47,410 bases of DNA from Bacillota bacterium (GCA_021785975.1 JAJYOE010000008.1:1-47410), one strand, 5' to 3'. Shown: positions 10,301 to 18,466, numbered from the stretch's first letter. The notes: generated from the letters alone by a model not told the origin. Program-made: numbers and translations.

Positions 10301-10638
10301 CGCTTTATTATGAAACCCTCAAGCATTCCGGGGAGTTGCCGATCATCGGCGTAAACACGTTTATCAATCCTTTAACGCTGCAGGAAGACTACCAGGCTCC
10401 AGAACTGGAACTCGCAAGGGCGACAACGGAAGAAAAAGAATTACAGATCAACTCTCTCAGAAAGTTCCAGGCTACGCACAAAGAAGAGTCACAAATTGCG
10501 CTTGAACGTCTGAAAAAAGTAGCAGAAACTGACGGCAACGTGTTTGCGGAACTGATGGAAACGGTGAAAGTGGCTAGCCTTGGTCAGATCACCGCTGCAC
10601 TCTATGAAGTTGGCGGACAATATCGTCGAAATATGTAA
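7378..10638 (+). CDS. icmF: Fused isobutyryl-CoA mutase IcmF (B12 domain, G-protein chaperone, mutase)
   Basis: This adenosylcobalamin enzyme interconverts isobutyryl-CoA and n-butyryl-CoA by carbon-skeleton rearrangement. Its 1086 aa have the IcmF order. First comes a B12-binding domain at about 12-140 ([16 protein letters not shown], with the cobalt-ligating His). Next is a MeaI-type GTPase at about 200-410, with P-loop GTGGAGKS at 208-215, [17 protein letters not shown] and NKFD at 348-351. After a linker comes the TIM-barrel mutase ([37 protein letters not shown]). The single-chain order separates it from methylmalonyl-CoA mutase. IcmF relatives with pivalyl-CoA activity exist, so substrate range is not fixed by sequence. 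AAGGGGAGG precedes ATG 7378. The product butyryl-CoA could feed the nearby FadNAE enzymes. Confidence 0.95.
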   Translation: METERYLPQHLVRFVTAASLFDGHDASINIFRRLLQASGAEVIHLGHNRSVKEIVDAAIMEDAQAIAISSYQGGHMEFFKYMVDMLKDRGAGHIRVFGGGGGVIVPREIEELHEYGVARIYSPDDGRAMGLQGMINDMLRNSDWPTPKARAAAFMDGNGKLAKDDLLTIAELISLVEEKVGDREASTSVLQKIVHEPALDSVVVGITGTGGAGKSSLTDELVRRFLRDFKDKTVAILSVDPSRQKSGGALLGDRIRMNAIHDGRVYMRSLATRKSHSELSLAIQDAIQVVKAAGFDLILVETSGIGQGDAAVSEIADVSMYVMTAEFGAPSQLEKIDMLDYADLVAINKFDRKGANDALRHVQKQIQRNFNRFHEKLETMPVYGTIASQFNDIGTNTLYLALINSINEKKGYSWQSGLSLVTGIPSRTSLIPGDRVHYLLDIVQKVRGYRAEVEEQAKYARTLFQLEGAKAALQDEGETTKNAIDRKLEETKSRLKPKSLSDIAEYAEVVSHYRAKELVTVIRGKEHRQPLYHKSLSGLDIPKVAVPTLHDYGDIIRYMGLENVPGSFPYTAGVFPLKRTEEEPRRQFAGEGTPERTNRRFHFLSKEDKAKRLSTAFDSVTLYGEDPAERPDIYGKIGESGVSICTLEDMEKLYSGFDLVDPNTSVSMTINGPAPMILAMYLNTAINQQVRIKESELGRSLTGEELAEVKEQTLQVVRGTVQADILKEDQGQNTCIFSTEFALRLMGDIQQYFIDHKMRNYYSVSISGYHIAEAGANPITQLAFTLANAFTYVEYYLSRGMNIDEFAPNLSFFFSNGMDPEYTVMGRVARRIWSVVIHHLYGGNERSQKLKYHIQTSGRSLHAQEVDFNDIRTTLQALLAIYDNTNSLHTNAYDEAITTPTEGSVRRAMAIQMIINREFGLTKNENPIQGAYIVEELTDLVEQAVLEEFLRLHERGGVLGAMELQYQRGKIQEESLYYETLKHSGELPIIGVNTFINPLTLQEDYQAPELELARATTEEKELQINSLRKFQATHKEESQIALERLKKVAETDGNVFAELMETVKVASLGQITAALYEVGGQYRRNM

Positions 10639-10640
10639 TA

Positions 10641-10649
10641 TGGTACAAT
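10641..10649 (+). promoter_or_regulatory. Extended -10 promoter of uppP
   Basis: TGGTACAAT is an exact TGn extension plus a 5/6 -10 box (TACAAT). It starts 2 nt after the icmF stop and 35 bp before uppP. There is no good -35, as expected for extended -10 promoters. It would let uppP be expressed independently of icmF. Confidence 0.5.
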
Positions 10650-10683
10650 ACGGGCGAAACGGTTTCTAGGAGGAATTGAATAG

Positions 10684-11523
10684 ATGTCGCTCTTGCAGAC
10701 ACTGATTTTCGCCCTTGTACAAGGCATTACGGAATTATTCCCCATTAGCAGTGTGGGCCATGGGGTATTGATTCCATTTCTTTTTCATTGGCCCAACATT
10801 CAGTCGAGCCCCTCATTTTTACCGTATATCGTCATGTTGCATGTGGGGACCGCTGTGGCACTGCTCATCTTTTTTATCGTGGACTGGCTGGTGTTTTTGC
10901 GCGCTGTATTTGTACCGTCCAAAGCGCCTAGCAAGCACGAGGCGAGGATGGCTCGAAAAGAGTTTTTCCTGATTATTGTTGCTACCATCCCGGCAGTGAT
11001 TTTGGGAGGACTTTTTACTCATAAATTTGAAACACTTTTTGGGAATCCCCGTGTGGCGATGATTTTTTTGATTGTCAACGGCATCATTTTGCTTTACGGA
11101 GACCGTTTAATGAAACGCGCGGGCAGAAGGGAAGCGCATGATTTATCCTATGGACAAGCTTTGGTCATAGGCATTTTGCAGTCATTTGCCCTGATTCCGG
11201 GATTTTCAAGATCCGGTATGTCGATGATTGGCGGACTTGTGTACGGTCTTCGCTACGAAGCAGCGGCAAGATTCAGCTTTTTGCTCGCCACTCCGATCAT
11301 TCTCGGGGCGGCAGTAAAGGAACTTCCCAAGCTTCATCATGCGGCTCACGGCATGATGACAATGGCCCTGATTGGCGGGCTGGTTGCAGGAATTGCCGCG
11401 CTATTTAGCACTTGGTTTTTGATGCGATACTTTAAGACCAGAGAAGTGAGAGCACTACGTCCGTTTGGGATTTACTGTCTGGTAGTAGGCGTAGGAACGT
11501 TGATTCTCAGCTTTTTTATCTAA
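10684..11523 (+). CDS. uppP: Undecaprenyl-diphosphatase UppP (BacA)
   Basis: This integral membrane enzyme dephosphorylates undecaprenyl pyrophosphate to recycle the lipid carrier of peptidoglycan synthesis, and overexpression gives bacitracin resistance. The 279-aa length fits the family. Both active-site motifs are present: QGITELFPISSVGHG (Glu17, His26) and PGFSRSGMS. About eight membrane segments are visible. ATG 10684 follows TAGGAGG. It sits 45 nt after icmF but has its own extended -10, so functional linkage to icmF is doubtful. Confidence 0.95.
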   Translation: MSLLQTLIFALVQGITELFPISSVGHGVLIPFLFHWPNIQSSPSFLPYIVMLHVGTAVALLIFFIVDWLVFLRAVFVPSKAPSKHEARMARKEFFLIIVATIPAVILGGLFTHKFETLFGNPRVAMIFLIVNGIILLYGDRLMKRAGRREAHDLSYGQALVIGILQSFALIPGFSRSGMSMIGGLVYGLRYEAAARFSFLLATPIILGAAVKELPKLHHAAHGMMTMALIGGLVAGIAALFSTWFLMRYFKTREVRALRPFGIYCLVVGVGTLILSFFI

Positions 11524-11559
11524 TATATTCGCCTATATTTAAGAACGGTGGATAAAAAT

Positions 11560-11636
11560 ACTGCCTGATTGCAAACCTCTAACCAAGGGGGGATGATATG
11601 CGAACCTTGGGATGGTTGAATATGCAATCAGGCAGT
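11560..11636 (+). promoter_or_regulatory. Long inverted repeat enclosing the ribosome site and start of the MFS gene
   Basis: ACTGCCTGATTGCA (11560-11573) is the perfect reverse complement of TGCAATCAGGCAGT (11623-11636), which lies inside the coding sequence. Between them AACC/GGTT (11574-11577 with 11614-11617) and CCAAGG/CCTTGG (11583-11588 with 11605-11610) can also pair. That gives about 24 bp with the start codon 11598 in the apical loop and part of the GGGGGG ribosome site in the inner stem. There is no T-run, so it is not a normal terminator. Translational control is an inference. Confidence 0.6.
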
Positions 11637-12827
11637 TCGCTTTTGATCTGGCTGAATTCATTGTTTTTGGCGGCGATGGCGCTGTCCGGAACATTTATCA
11701 ACATTTACATATTTCGTGTAGACCACTCGGTTGCCGCCATTGGGCAATTTAATTTTTTTGAATATATTGCCTATCCCTTTGCTTTTTTGGCAGCAGGCAA
11801 AGCGTCTTCTTTTGTCAAGGAAATATGGTTTTTAAGGGCTGGCGTGGTCTTGCTCACCGGTTTCTTTCTATGGATTATCATGCAGGGGAATGCGCCAATG
11901 GTGGACCTCTCTCTGTTGGGTATTTTATACGGGTTTGGGCAAGGGATTTATTGGTTTGGATTCAATATCCTCAGTTTTGATTGGACCACATGGGAAACGA
12001 GACCTTCTTTTCAAGGGACGCTAGGTTTTGCCGGGTCTATTGCCACTACTGCGTTTCCGTTTGTGGCTGGTATTCTTATTTCAAAGGCAAAAAATTTTTC
12101 TGGATACCATCTCGTCTTCATTATTTCTTTGATGCTATTTGCGTTCTTATTGCTTCTCACTGCGAAAGCAACGCACAGTCGCAAAGAGAAAACATATCAT
12201 CTTCGAGAAGGATTTCGCTTTCGGGCTGACCCGGATTGGTTTCGTTTGTGGGTAGGGACCATCGCGTTTGGTCTTCGTGAAGGGGTCTATGCGTTTTTTA
12301 TCAGTATCGTGGTGTATTCCTTGACAAAAAGTGAAGAATTTTATGGCATGTTTAGCTTGGTCATAGGCACTTTATCGTTTTGTGCGTTTTTTTTAGCTGG
12401 TAGGCTTCAAAAATGGAAAGTTTCAAAAAAAGCTCTACTATTCGTTGCGGCAACGTTACTGGGTGTGCTGTCGCTACTTTGGCTGGTGTTTGAGAACATC
12501 AGGACGCTATGGGTGTTTGGCGTATTTACTGCGTTATTTTTTCCGGTTTTTATGGTTCCTTATCAAACGATATTATTAAACGAAATTGAAGAGACGAGGC
12601 GTTCTATTCAACATCGCACCGCGTATTTCATCAGCCGTGAGGTTGCATTGGCATTAGGGCGATTGACGGGGGTGGGATTGATTTGGTGGGTGGCCGCGAA
12701 TTATAGGTGGCCACAAGTCATTCACACCTACAGTTTGATCGGGCTTGGCTTTATTATCACTGCTTATGCGATCAGAAAGGTTGAATTTAAAACCAAAAAG
12801 GAACCATCCATCAGTGGGGCAGACTGA
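11598..12827 (+). CDS. MFS transporter (possibly YqgE-type)
   Basis: This 409-aa integral membrane protein has about 12 hydrophobic segments and a major facilitator pattern: IYIFRVDHSVAAIGQFNFFEYIAYP near the N-terminus, a central basic loop (HSRKEKTYHLREGF), then a second six-helix half beginning GTIAFGLREGVYAFF. It resembles Bacillales MFS proteins of the uncharacterised YqgE type. No substrate can be named. ATG 11598 follows AAGGGGGGATGAT. The start region is enclosed by a long inverted repeat, described separately, which may control its translation. Confidence 0.85.
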   Translation: MRTLGWLNMQSGSSLLIWLNSLFLAAMALSGTFINIYIFRVDHSVAAIGQFNFFEYIAYPFAFLAAGKASSFVKEIWFLRAGVVLLTGFFLWIIMQGNAPMVDLSLLGILYGFGQGIYWFGFNILSFDWTTWETRPSFQGTLGFAGSIATTAFPFVAGILISKAKNFSGYHLVFIISLMLFAFLLLLTAKATHSRKEKTYHLREGFRFRADPDWFRLWVGTIAFGLREGVYAFFISIVVYSLTKSEEFYGMFSLVIGTLSFCAFFLAGRLQKWKVSKKALLFVAATLLGVLSLLWLVFENIRTLWVFGVFTALFFPVFMVPYQTILLNEIEETRRSIQHRTAYFISREVALALGRLTGVGLIWWVAANYRWPQVIHTYSLIGLGFIITAYAIRKVEFKTKKEPSISGAD

Positions 12828-12856
12828 TCGACTCGGCAAATTGTCGGATCGATCAG
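12824..12856. terminator. Weak hairpin after the MFS gene
   Basis: CTGATCGA and TCGATCAG form an 8-bp perfect stem overlapping the MFS stop codon, with a 17-nt loop. No T-run follows, so termination is doubtful. Between here and the ferredoxin gene there is only an AT-rich stretch with short inverted repeats (AATCTT/AAGATT, AGTCTT/AAGACT). Confidence 0.3.
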
Positions 12857-12918
12857 GTTGTCCCATCTTCTGTAGGCACCTTATGGTCTCGTAATCTTAG
12901 TCTTGGAAATCTTAAAGA

Positions 12919-13155
12919 TTAAGACTTAAAGAAGTTGCGGTTCTTTTCAATGAATGATTTTTCGGAATCTGGCACAAAATCTTCCTGGAAAATGGCAGAA
13001 ACCGGGCACACAGCTTCGCAAGCGCCGCAGTCAATGCAGGTATCAGGATCGATAAAGAACTGATCTCCACCGTCGTGGATAGCGTCAACCGGGCATGTTT
13101 CCACGCAATCGGCTGCTTTTTCATTGATGCAAGGTGATGTAATCACGAATGCCAA
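12919..13155 (-). CDS. 7Fe ferredoxin ([3Fe-4S][4Fe-4S])
   Basis: This is a 78-aa soluble electron carrier. Its seven cysteines are C9, C17, C21 (CINEKAADCVETCP) and C40, C43, C46, C50 (CIDCGACEAVCP). In the 7Fe family C9, C17 and C50 hold the 3Fe cluster and C21, C40, C43 and C46 hold the 4Fe cluster. The start is TTG 13155, with GAGGAG 9-10 nt upstream and a good promoter behind it. It is monocistronic. It is a plausible electron acceptor for the two KorAB enzymes at 40-47 kb, which is inference. Confidence 0.94.
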   Translation of the reverse strand: MAFVITSPCINEKAADCVETCPVDAIHDGGDQFFIDPDTCIDCGACEAVCPVSAIFQEDFVPDSEKSFIEKNRNFFKS

Positions 13156-13189
13156 GAAAAATCACTCCTCTACTTTTACTTTCTTATTC

Positions 13190-13218
13190 ATCATATAATA
13201 CACCTATCTTTTCTTCAA
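13190..13218 (-). promoter_or_regulatory. Sigma-A promoter of the ferredoxin gene
   Basis: Read on the minus strand, TTGAAG is followed after exactly 17 bp by TATGAT, ending 35 bp ahead of the TTG start. A GACACA-AA-TGTGTC inverted repeat lies 17 bp upstream of the -35 (13235-13248). Confidence 0.6.
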
Positions 13219-13340
13219 CTGTATTGACAAGATAGACACAAATGTGTCCTTAACTTGCGGGGGATTTCCGGTTGGGGTAAACTGATATAGTAAGTTTCCA
13301 ATACATCCTAGAGGCGCTAACAGGTGGAATTGCATGTGAC

Positions 13341-13601
13341 ATGCCAACGTCGAAGGGATGGGTGTCCGTGTTTCAATGTCCGATCTGTGGTGAGCTAATG
13401 GAAGCATTGACAAACAATCATTGTCAAAGCCGCCATCAGATGTCTCGTAACGAACTCATTGGCCGATACGGTGTGCCCAAATACGTAATACCGGCAATGA
13501 AGCGGGAGATTCAACAATGGATACGTTCTTCACAAGTCATTACGAAGTTGGATTTTGAGGTGGCTCAAGGTGCTGTGAGGAATCAAATCCGGCGGCCATG
13601 A
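13341..13601 (+). CDS. Small MucR/Ros-like zinc-finger protein
   Basis: This 86-aa protein carries one zinc-finger-like motif: CPIC, ten residues, His, four residues, His (CPICGELMEALTNNHCQSRH), followed by QMSRNELIGRYGVP. That layout resembles the MucR/Ros finger, in which CxxC and two His precede an H-x-M-[ST]-x-E-[YL]-x-x-[KR]-Y-G-[LV]-P tail. The C-terminal half is basic. The start is uncertain: ATG 13341 has AGGTGG 13 nt upstream, and GTG 13368 is preceded by AAGGGA. It stands alone, ahead of a strong terminator. DNA binding is an inference. Confidence 0.72.
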   Translation: MPTSKGWVSVFQCPICGELMEALTNNHCQSRHQMSRNELIGRYGVPKYVIPAMKREIQQWIRSSQVITKLDFEVAQGAVRNQIRRP

Positions 13602-13634
13602 ATTCTTAATCTTTTGGCTAGAAACCCTTATTTC

Positions 13635-13669
13635 CCCAAATCTCAAACCGAATGAGATTTGGGTTTTTT
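13635..13669 (+). terminator. Rho-independent terminator
   Basis: A perfect 11-bp stem, CCCAAATCTCA / TGAGATTTGGG, with a 7-nt loop is followed by six Ts. It ends the transcript of the zinc-finger gene and isolates the ymfF operon. Confidence 0.92.
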
Positions 13670-13747
13670 GAATTGCTTTGCTACCAACACGCAAAATAAG
13701 CGTATGATGAAGTGTAAGCAATCCACTTGCAATGGAGGAAATTTATT

Positions 13748-15046
13748 TTGGAAAATGAATGGGTAACGCTTTTTGAAGAAGGCATTGATGCACAGGTGAA
13801 AAGCACTGGCAAGTATAAAACCACCACGGTTTACGCGGTGATTGATCTGCCGCTTGAAAAATCTACAGTAACGAAAAATGCTTTAATGCCAGCACTTCTT
13901 TTGCATGGGACGTCCAGCAAACCCGCACCGGAATTGTTGATGAGAGCGATCGAGGAATTGTACGGAGCTAGTATGCATGCAAGAGTGGGGAAACATGGCG
14001 ATGTTCAAACGTTTGAATATATTTTACAGGTGCCTGATGAAAACATTGTCGGTGAATCAGGATTATTTGAACAAGCCCTTCAATTGTTTGCAGAAATGAT
14101 TTTTGATCCATTGCAGGAGGATTCAGGATTTTCCCGGCGAGCGCTTGACATTGAGCGAACGCTGCATGAGCAAAAGATATTGAATTTGATCAACGATAAA
14201 ATGAGCTATGCGGCAGAGAAATGCCTGGAAATCATGGCTGAGGGTGAACCATATGGGATTCCGAGGCTTGGATATGCAGAAGACTTGCAGGATCTTGATG
14301 CAAAGACTCTTTTGCAGGATTATGTGAATATCGTCAAGCATCGACCGCTTCACATTTATATTGTGGGAAATGTGGATTTTGACATGGTAAAAAGTGTGGT
14401 GGGACGAGTGTTTGGCCGTTACATCAACCTGCATCATACTGTCGAGGGCAGCGAATTACCTCGCCAAATCGCAAAGCGCAAGGAATCCCTGGAGGAAAAG
14501 CAAAAAATAGAGGAAATGGATGTCAATCAAGGCAAATTGAATCTGGGGCTGCGCACAGGGATCAATTATGCATCGGACGATTATCCGTCGCTTCTTATGT
14601 ACAATGGCATTCTAGGTGGATTTCCTCACTCCAAGCTGTTTTTGAATGTCAGGGAAAAAGCCAGCCTGGCCTACTATGCGTCAAGCAGATTGGAAGGACT
14701 AAAAGGTTATTTGTACATTTATGCAGGTATCGACTCTCAGCGCTATGACGATGCGCTAACCGTGATTAAAGAGCAGTTGGCTGAAATCAAACAAGGCCAC
14801 ATTTCTGATGATGAGATCGAATTCACAAAAGTCGGTTTGATTAATCAGTATATGCAATCTGATGATCCTCCTTTGACGGGCGCAGCATTACAGATGTATG
14901 CGCGTTATACGGGCAGGGCCTGGTCTGTCAAGGAATTGATTGACGCAATTGAGAAAATGGATAAAGAGGATGTGGTTCGGGTCGCCGCGCAGGTCCAACT
15001 GGACACCATCTACTTTCTGAAAGGCAAAGAGGGGGATGCAAGGTGA
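13748..15046 (+). CDS. ymfF: M16-family peptidase-like protein YmfF (inactive partner)
   Basis: This is a 432-aa insulinase/processing-peptidase fold protein. I chose TTG 13748 because GGAGG lies 9 nt upstream; the track start at 13727 precedes that site. The N-terminal half lacks the zinc motif HxxEH (the region reads GTSSKPAPELLMRAIEELYG), so it should be catalytically dead. The C-terminal half keeps GGFPHSKLFLNVREKASLAYYA. In B. subtilis YmfF pairs with YmfH, and the pair has been tied to EF-P modification. It overlaps ymfH by 4 nt, implying coupled translation and a heterodimer like other split M16 enzymes. Confidence 0.92.
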   Translation: MENEWVTLFEEGIDAQVKSTGKYKTTTVYAVIDLPLEKSTVTKNALMPALLLHGTSSKPAPELLMRAIEELYGASMHARVGKHGDVQTFEYILQVPDENIVGESGLFEQALQLFAEMIFDPLQEDSGFSRRALDIERTLHEQKILNLINDKMSYAAEKCLEIMAEGEPYGIPRLGYAEDLQDLDAKTLLQDYVNIVKHRPLHIYIVGNVDFDMVKSVVGRVFGRYINLHHTVEGSELPRQIAKRKESLEEKQKIEEMDVNQGKLNLGLRTGINYASDDYPSLLMYNGILGGFPHSKLFLNVREKASLAYYASSRLEGLKGYLYIYAGIDSQRYDDALTVIKEQLAEIKQGHISDDEIEFTKVGLINQYMQSDDPPLTGAALQMYARYTGRAWSVKELIDAIEKMDKEDVVRVAAQVQLDTIYFLKGKEGDAR

Positions 15047-16347
15047 CAACATGGACGGAAAAGCAATCAGAACGTTTGCGTGAAAAGATATATGAGGCAG
15101 AGTTCGCGAACGGATTAAAAGTTTTTATTCTCCCTAAACCCGAATTTCGACAAACTTATGCCACTTTCACCACCAAGTATGGATCACTCGATAACGAGTT
15201 TATCAGTGCATCAAGTGGTAAGCGCGTACGAGTTCCAGATGGGATTGCCCACTTTCTCGAACACAAGATGTTTGAGGAAGAAGATGGCGACGTGTTTAAC
15301 CAATTCGCGAAGTTTGGCGCTCAGGCTAATGCCTACACCACATTTGATAGTACGACCTATCTGTTCTCTTCTACCAGTCACGTTGAAGAAAATTTGCGTG
15401 TGTTGCTGGACTTTGTGCAAAACCCGTATTTCACAGACCAAAACGTCGATAAGGAAAAAGGGATTATTGCACAGGAAATTAAAATGTATGAAGATACCCC
15501 TAACTGGCGCTCCTATTTTGGCCTGTTGAAGGGGTTTTATGGAGATCACCCTGCTGCAACGGATATCGCTGGTACCGTGGATTCAATTGGTCAAATCACC
15601 AAAGAAGACCTGTATGAATGTTACCGTACCTTCTATCACCCATCGAACATGATTCTGTTCATCGTGGGGCCTGTACATCCGGAAAAAGTATGGGATTGGA
15701 TCCAAAATAACCAAGAAGCCAAGGCATTTCAAAAGCGGCAAGAGATCGCTAGATTCTACCCTGATATGCCCCAAAAAGCAGTGCACCAAAGCTTGGAATC
15801 GCGTTTGGCGATAGCTCAGCCCAAGGTTCTCTTTGGGTATAAGGATATTTTTTATCATACCGATCCGATGGTGAGAAATCGTCACGAGGCGGCGATGGAA
15901 TTGTGGATGGACGCACTCCTTGGACGTGGATCCAAATTGTTTCACGACTTAATCGAAGAGGGATTAACCGATCAGGGATTCAGTGTAGAATACGAAATGA
16001 CTGAGCGCTATGCGCATTCCATCTTTGGCGGAAACTCCAAAAAGCCAATGGACCTCGTTTTGCGTGTGCAAAATGCGCTGACTAATACAGCAAAGAGCGG
16101 CTTAAACCAAGATGATTTTCTTCGGGCAAAGCGAAAAGCGATCGGACGGTTTGTATCGTTGCTTGATTCGCCGCAGGGAGTGGCGCATGTGTTTACCTCC
16201 CAAAAACTTCGCGGTATCGATATTTTTGATACGATGCAAGTACTTGAACAAATAGACTTGACAGAAGTGAATGATGCATTAAGGGCCCATCTGCAAAATG
16301 ATCAGCATGCGGTTTCCTTGATTCGTCAACTTGATGGGGAGGCGTGA
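15043..16347 (+). CDS. ymfH: Zinc M16-family peptidase YmfH
   Basis: This is the active partner of YmfF, 434 aa. The inverted zinc motif is intact (HFLEHKMFEEEDGDVFNQF), and the third ligand Glu follows in GIIAQEIKMYED. The C-terminal M16 half carries GRGSKLFHDLIEEGL. It starts at GTG 15043 inside the ymfF stop (GTGA overlap). M16 enzymes work as paired clamshell halves that digest small peptides in the cytosol. Downstream is a pseudouridine synthase starting just past its stop. Confidence 0.93.
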   Translation: MTTWTEKQSERLREKIYEAEFANGLKVFILPKPEFRQTYATFTTKYGSLDNEFISASSGKRVRVPDGIAHFLEHKMFEEEDGDVFNQFAKFGAQANAYTTFDSTTYLFSSTSHVEENLRVLLDFVQNPYFTDQNVDKEKGIIAQEIKMYEDTPNWRSYFGLLKGFYGDHPAATDIAGTVDSIGQITKEDLYECYRTFYHPSNMILFIVGPVHPEKVWDWIQNNQEAKAFQKRQEIARFYPDMPQKAVHQSLESRLAIAQPKVLFGYKDIFYHTDPMVRNRHEAAMELWMDALLGRGSKLFHDLIEEGLTDQGFSVEYEMTERYAHSIFGGNSKKPMDLVLRVQNALTNTAKSGLNQDDFLRAKRKAIGRFVSLLDSPQGVAHVFTSQKLRGIDIFDTMQVLEQIDLTEVNDALRAHLQNDQHAVSLIRQLDGEA

Positions 16348-16366
16348 AAAGCTGGCGGAGCGAAAA

Positions 16367-17305
16367 GTGGAACTCGTCATTCCCAGAGAAGACAGCGGCA
16401 AAAAACTTCATCGATATTTAAGACAGGCGCTACCTGGGATGCCGCTCAGCGGCATTTATAAAATGATCCGGGTGGGACGAATAAAGATCAATGGAAAAAA
16501 AGGTAAAATGGATTCTCCGTTAAACGCGGGGGATCAACTCGTCATTTTTATGTCGAGTGACGATTATCAGGAACTCAAAAAAGAGCAGCCAAAGTATGTG
16601 GGCATTCCTACTTCCATCGATGTCGTTTATGAAGACGAATCCATATTGGTGGTGAATAAACCTGCCGGCCTGTTGACTCATCCGGATGCAAAAGAACAAA
16701 AAGATACGCTGGTGAATCGCGTGCTGGCTTATCTTCATGAAAAAGGGGAGCTTGGGGCAATGCGCACCTTCATGCCGGCCCCCGTCCATCGATTGGATCG
16801 CAATACATCTGGAATTGTGCTCTTCGGTAAGGACCAGTCTACCCTAAGGTCACTGACTGCCTCTGTTCGTGATCGAAATATACAAAAAATCTATCTGGGA
16901 ATTGTATGGGGGAACTGGGATGGCACAGGTGACATCAAGGTCAATTTGGTAAAGGAAAATAAGCCAGGCGGAACAGTGCTTATGAAAGTAAATTCCGCTG
17001 CTGAGGGAGTGAACGCGCACACCAGGTATCAGGTGCTTGGCACTACGTCATCGTATGCACTGGTAAAGTTAGATTTGATTAGCGGTAGGACTCACCAGTT
17101 GAGATCTCATCTGGAAAGCGTAGGGCATCCGCTTGTCGGAGACATCAAATATGGTGGGCAGGCGGGTTTGGGGGTCAACCATCAACTGTTGCACGCCTAC
17201 TCGCTGACGCTTCCAAATGGCGAGAAATGGGTGGCAGCGCCTCCAGCACCATTTATGGAGGCGCTAAAACGCGCGAAATTAATTAGATATCTTCCGCAGG
17301 ATTAA
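16367..17305 (+). CDS. RluA/RluD-family pseudouridine synthase
   Basis: This enzyme isomerises uridine to pseudouridine, usually in 23S rRNA. It has an N-terminal S4 RNA-binding domain (KKLHRYLRQALPGMPLSGIYKMIRVGRIKING-like) and the catalytic motif VHRLDRNTSGIVLF with the conserved Asp, then SGRTHQLRSHL and HPLVGD. I prefer GTG 16367, preceded by GGCGGAG at 6 nt, giving 312 aa. The track start at 16331 overlaps ymfH by 17 nt and lacks a ribosome site. Which RNA position it modifies cannot be told. Its stop overlaps that of the convergent tcdA. Confidence 0.9.
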   Translation: MELVIPREDSGKKLHRYLRQALPGMPLSGIYKMIRVGRIKINGKKGKMDSPLNAGDQLVIFMSSDDYQELKKEQPKYVGIPTSIDVVYEDESILVVNKPAGLLTHPDAKEQKDTLVNRVLAYLHEKGELGAMRTFMPAPVHRLDRNTSGIVLFGKDQSTLRSLTASVRDRNIQKIYLGIVWGNWDGTGDIKVNLVKENKPGGTVLMKVNSAAEGVNAHTRYQVLGTTSSYALVKLDLISGRTHQLRSHLESVGHPLVGDIKYGGQAGLGVNHQLLHAYSLTLPNGEKWVAAPPAPFMEALKRAKLIRYLPQD

Positions 17306-18039
17306 CGCCCAATCAATTGTCTCACAATGTAGCTTGCCAGAATCAATCCGGCGACGGGCGGAACAAATGCGATACTAGCAGGTGGTGTTGCCGCTTTTCG
17401 GGGCAGTTCCTGATCTATATCCAACGTATTAACGCGATATTGATGAACTGGGGTAAGCGGTGTTTCTGTGGAGCATACGACAGGCAAAGGCTCGGAAAAT
17501 CCGCGTTTTTTTAACTCTCGTCTCATTACTTTTGCGATCGGATCGACACTTGTTTCAAACAAATCAAGGACTTCAAATTTTGTCGGGTCCAGTTTGTTCG
17601 CCGCCCCCATGCTTGAAATGATGGGGATGCCACGTGAATTCGATTCAAGGATAAGTAAAATTTTAGAACTGATCGTATCAATGGCATCAGCGATGAAATC
17701 TAGTGGATCTGCGAACACTTCGTTCACGCTGGATGCCTCAAAAAACATTTTTTTGCGAATGACCTGGCACTCTGGATTGATCTGGCGAATGCGTTCTGCC
17801 ATCACGTCCACTTTTGCTTTTCCGATCGTGTCGTCAAGGGCGATCAATTGGCGATTGATGTTGGTGACGTCTACCACATCCTTGTCGACGAGAAGCAAAC
17901 GGCCGATGCCAGCGCGGGCAAGCGACTCTGCCGTAAACGACCCTACGCCGCCAAGCCCAAAAACGGCCACGCTAGACTCTTGCAGGCGCGACATGGCTTC
18001 ACTGCCAAGCAATAATTCGGTGCGCATAAAACGATTCAT
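17302..18039 (-). CDS. tcdA: tRNA threonylcarbamoyladenosine dehydratase TcdA (YgdL/YrvM)
   Basis: This E1-like ATP-dependent enzyme cyclises t6A37 of tRNA to ct6A. The 245-aa protein has the Rossmann ATP site VFGLGGVGSFTAESLARAG and LLVDKDVVDVTNINRQ, typical of the YgdL/CsdL branch of the ThiF/MoeB superfamily. It ends with a hydrophobic segment (VAGLILASYIVRQLI) as usual. The start is ATG 18039 with AAAGGAGGT 5 nt upstream. It is convergent with the pseudouridine synthase, sharing 4 nt at the stops (17302-17305). Confidence 0.92.
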   Translation of the reverse strand: MNRFMRTELLLGSEAMSRLQESSVAVFGLGGVGSFTAESLARAGIGRLLLVDKDVVDVTNINRQLIALDDTIGKAKVDVMAERIRQINPECQVIRKKMFFEASSVNEVFADPLDFIADAIDTISSKILLILESNSRGIPIISSMGAANKLDPTKFEVLDLFETSVDPIAKVMRRELKKRGFSEPLPVVCSTETPLTPVHQYRVNTLDIDQELPRKAATPPASIAFVPPVAGLILASYIVRQLIGR

Positions 18040-18119
18040 TGAGTACCTCCTTTAACGCTGCGAACATGATACTTAGTATAGACGATGATGAGATTTTGTC
18101 GATGGTGGGATGGGTGGTT

Positions 18120-18449
18120 ATGGGTTTTAAGCCTTGGCAATTGGCATTATTGCGTTTTTTGGCCATTTATGTTTCAATCAACGTCATTTTAATTGTCGAT
18201 TTGTTGCTTTTTGGTCCATTCACCATGACGGGTTACAATGAAAGAGCGACAGTAATCGGCATTGGCGGCATCGCTGTCGCGCTGATGATGACTAGATTCG
18301 GCGGGGGATCAGCGGAAGACGGAACCTTTTACGCTGCCGATGAGGAAGCGGAAATCAGGCGCAAAAGCAGAAGAGGTTGGATGTATGCCGCTTTATGGGT
18401 GGCCATCGTGCTGCTTTTTACAGCGGGAATCAGTCAATGGTATTTTTAA
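18120..18449 (+). CDS. Uncharacterised three-helix membrane protein upstream of murT
   Basis: I do not recognise this family. From ATG 18120 the product is 109 aa with three hydrophobic helices (ALLRFLAIYVSINVILIVDLLLFG; ATVIGIGGIAVALMM; MYAALWVAIVLLFTAGISQ) and a charged loop EEAEIRRKSRRG between the last two. The track start 18039 overlaps the divergent tcdA start and would precede any promoter. ATG 18102 is an alternative. The upstream GGTGGGATGGGTGG is a loose ribosome site. It is 17 nt before murT, so probably in the same operon and possibly linked to envelope synthesis. Confidence 0.72.
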   Translation: MGFKPWQLALLRFLAIYVSINVILIVDLLLFGPFTMTGYNERATVIGIGGIAVALMMTRFGGGSAEDGTFYAADEEAEIRRKSRRGWMYAALWVAIVLLFTAGISQWYF

Positions 18450-18466
18450 TTTAAGGAGTTAACTTT

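Noticed and set aside
18095-18123. G-quadruplex at the ribosome site of the small membrane gene
   Set aside because: Only G2-G3 tracts (GGTGGGATGGGTGG) are present, so a stable quadruplex is not supported.
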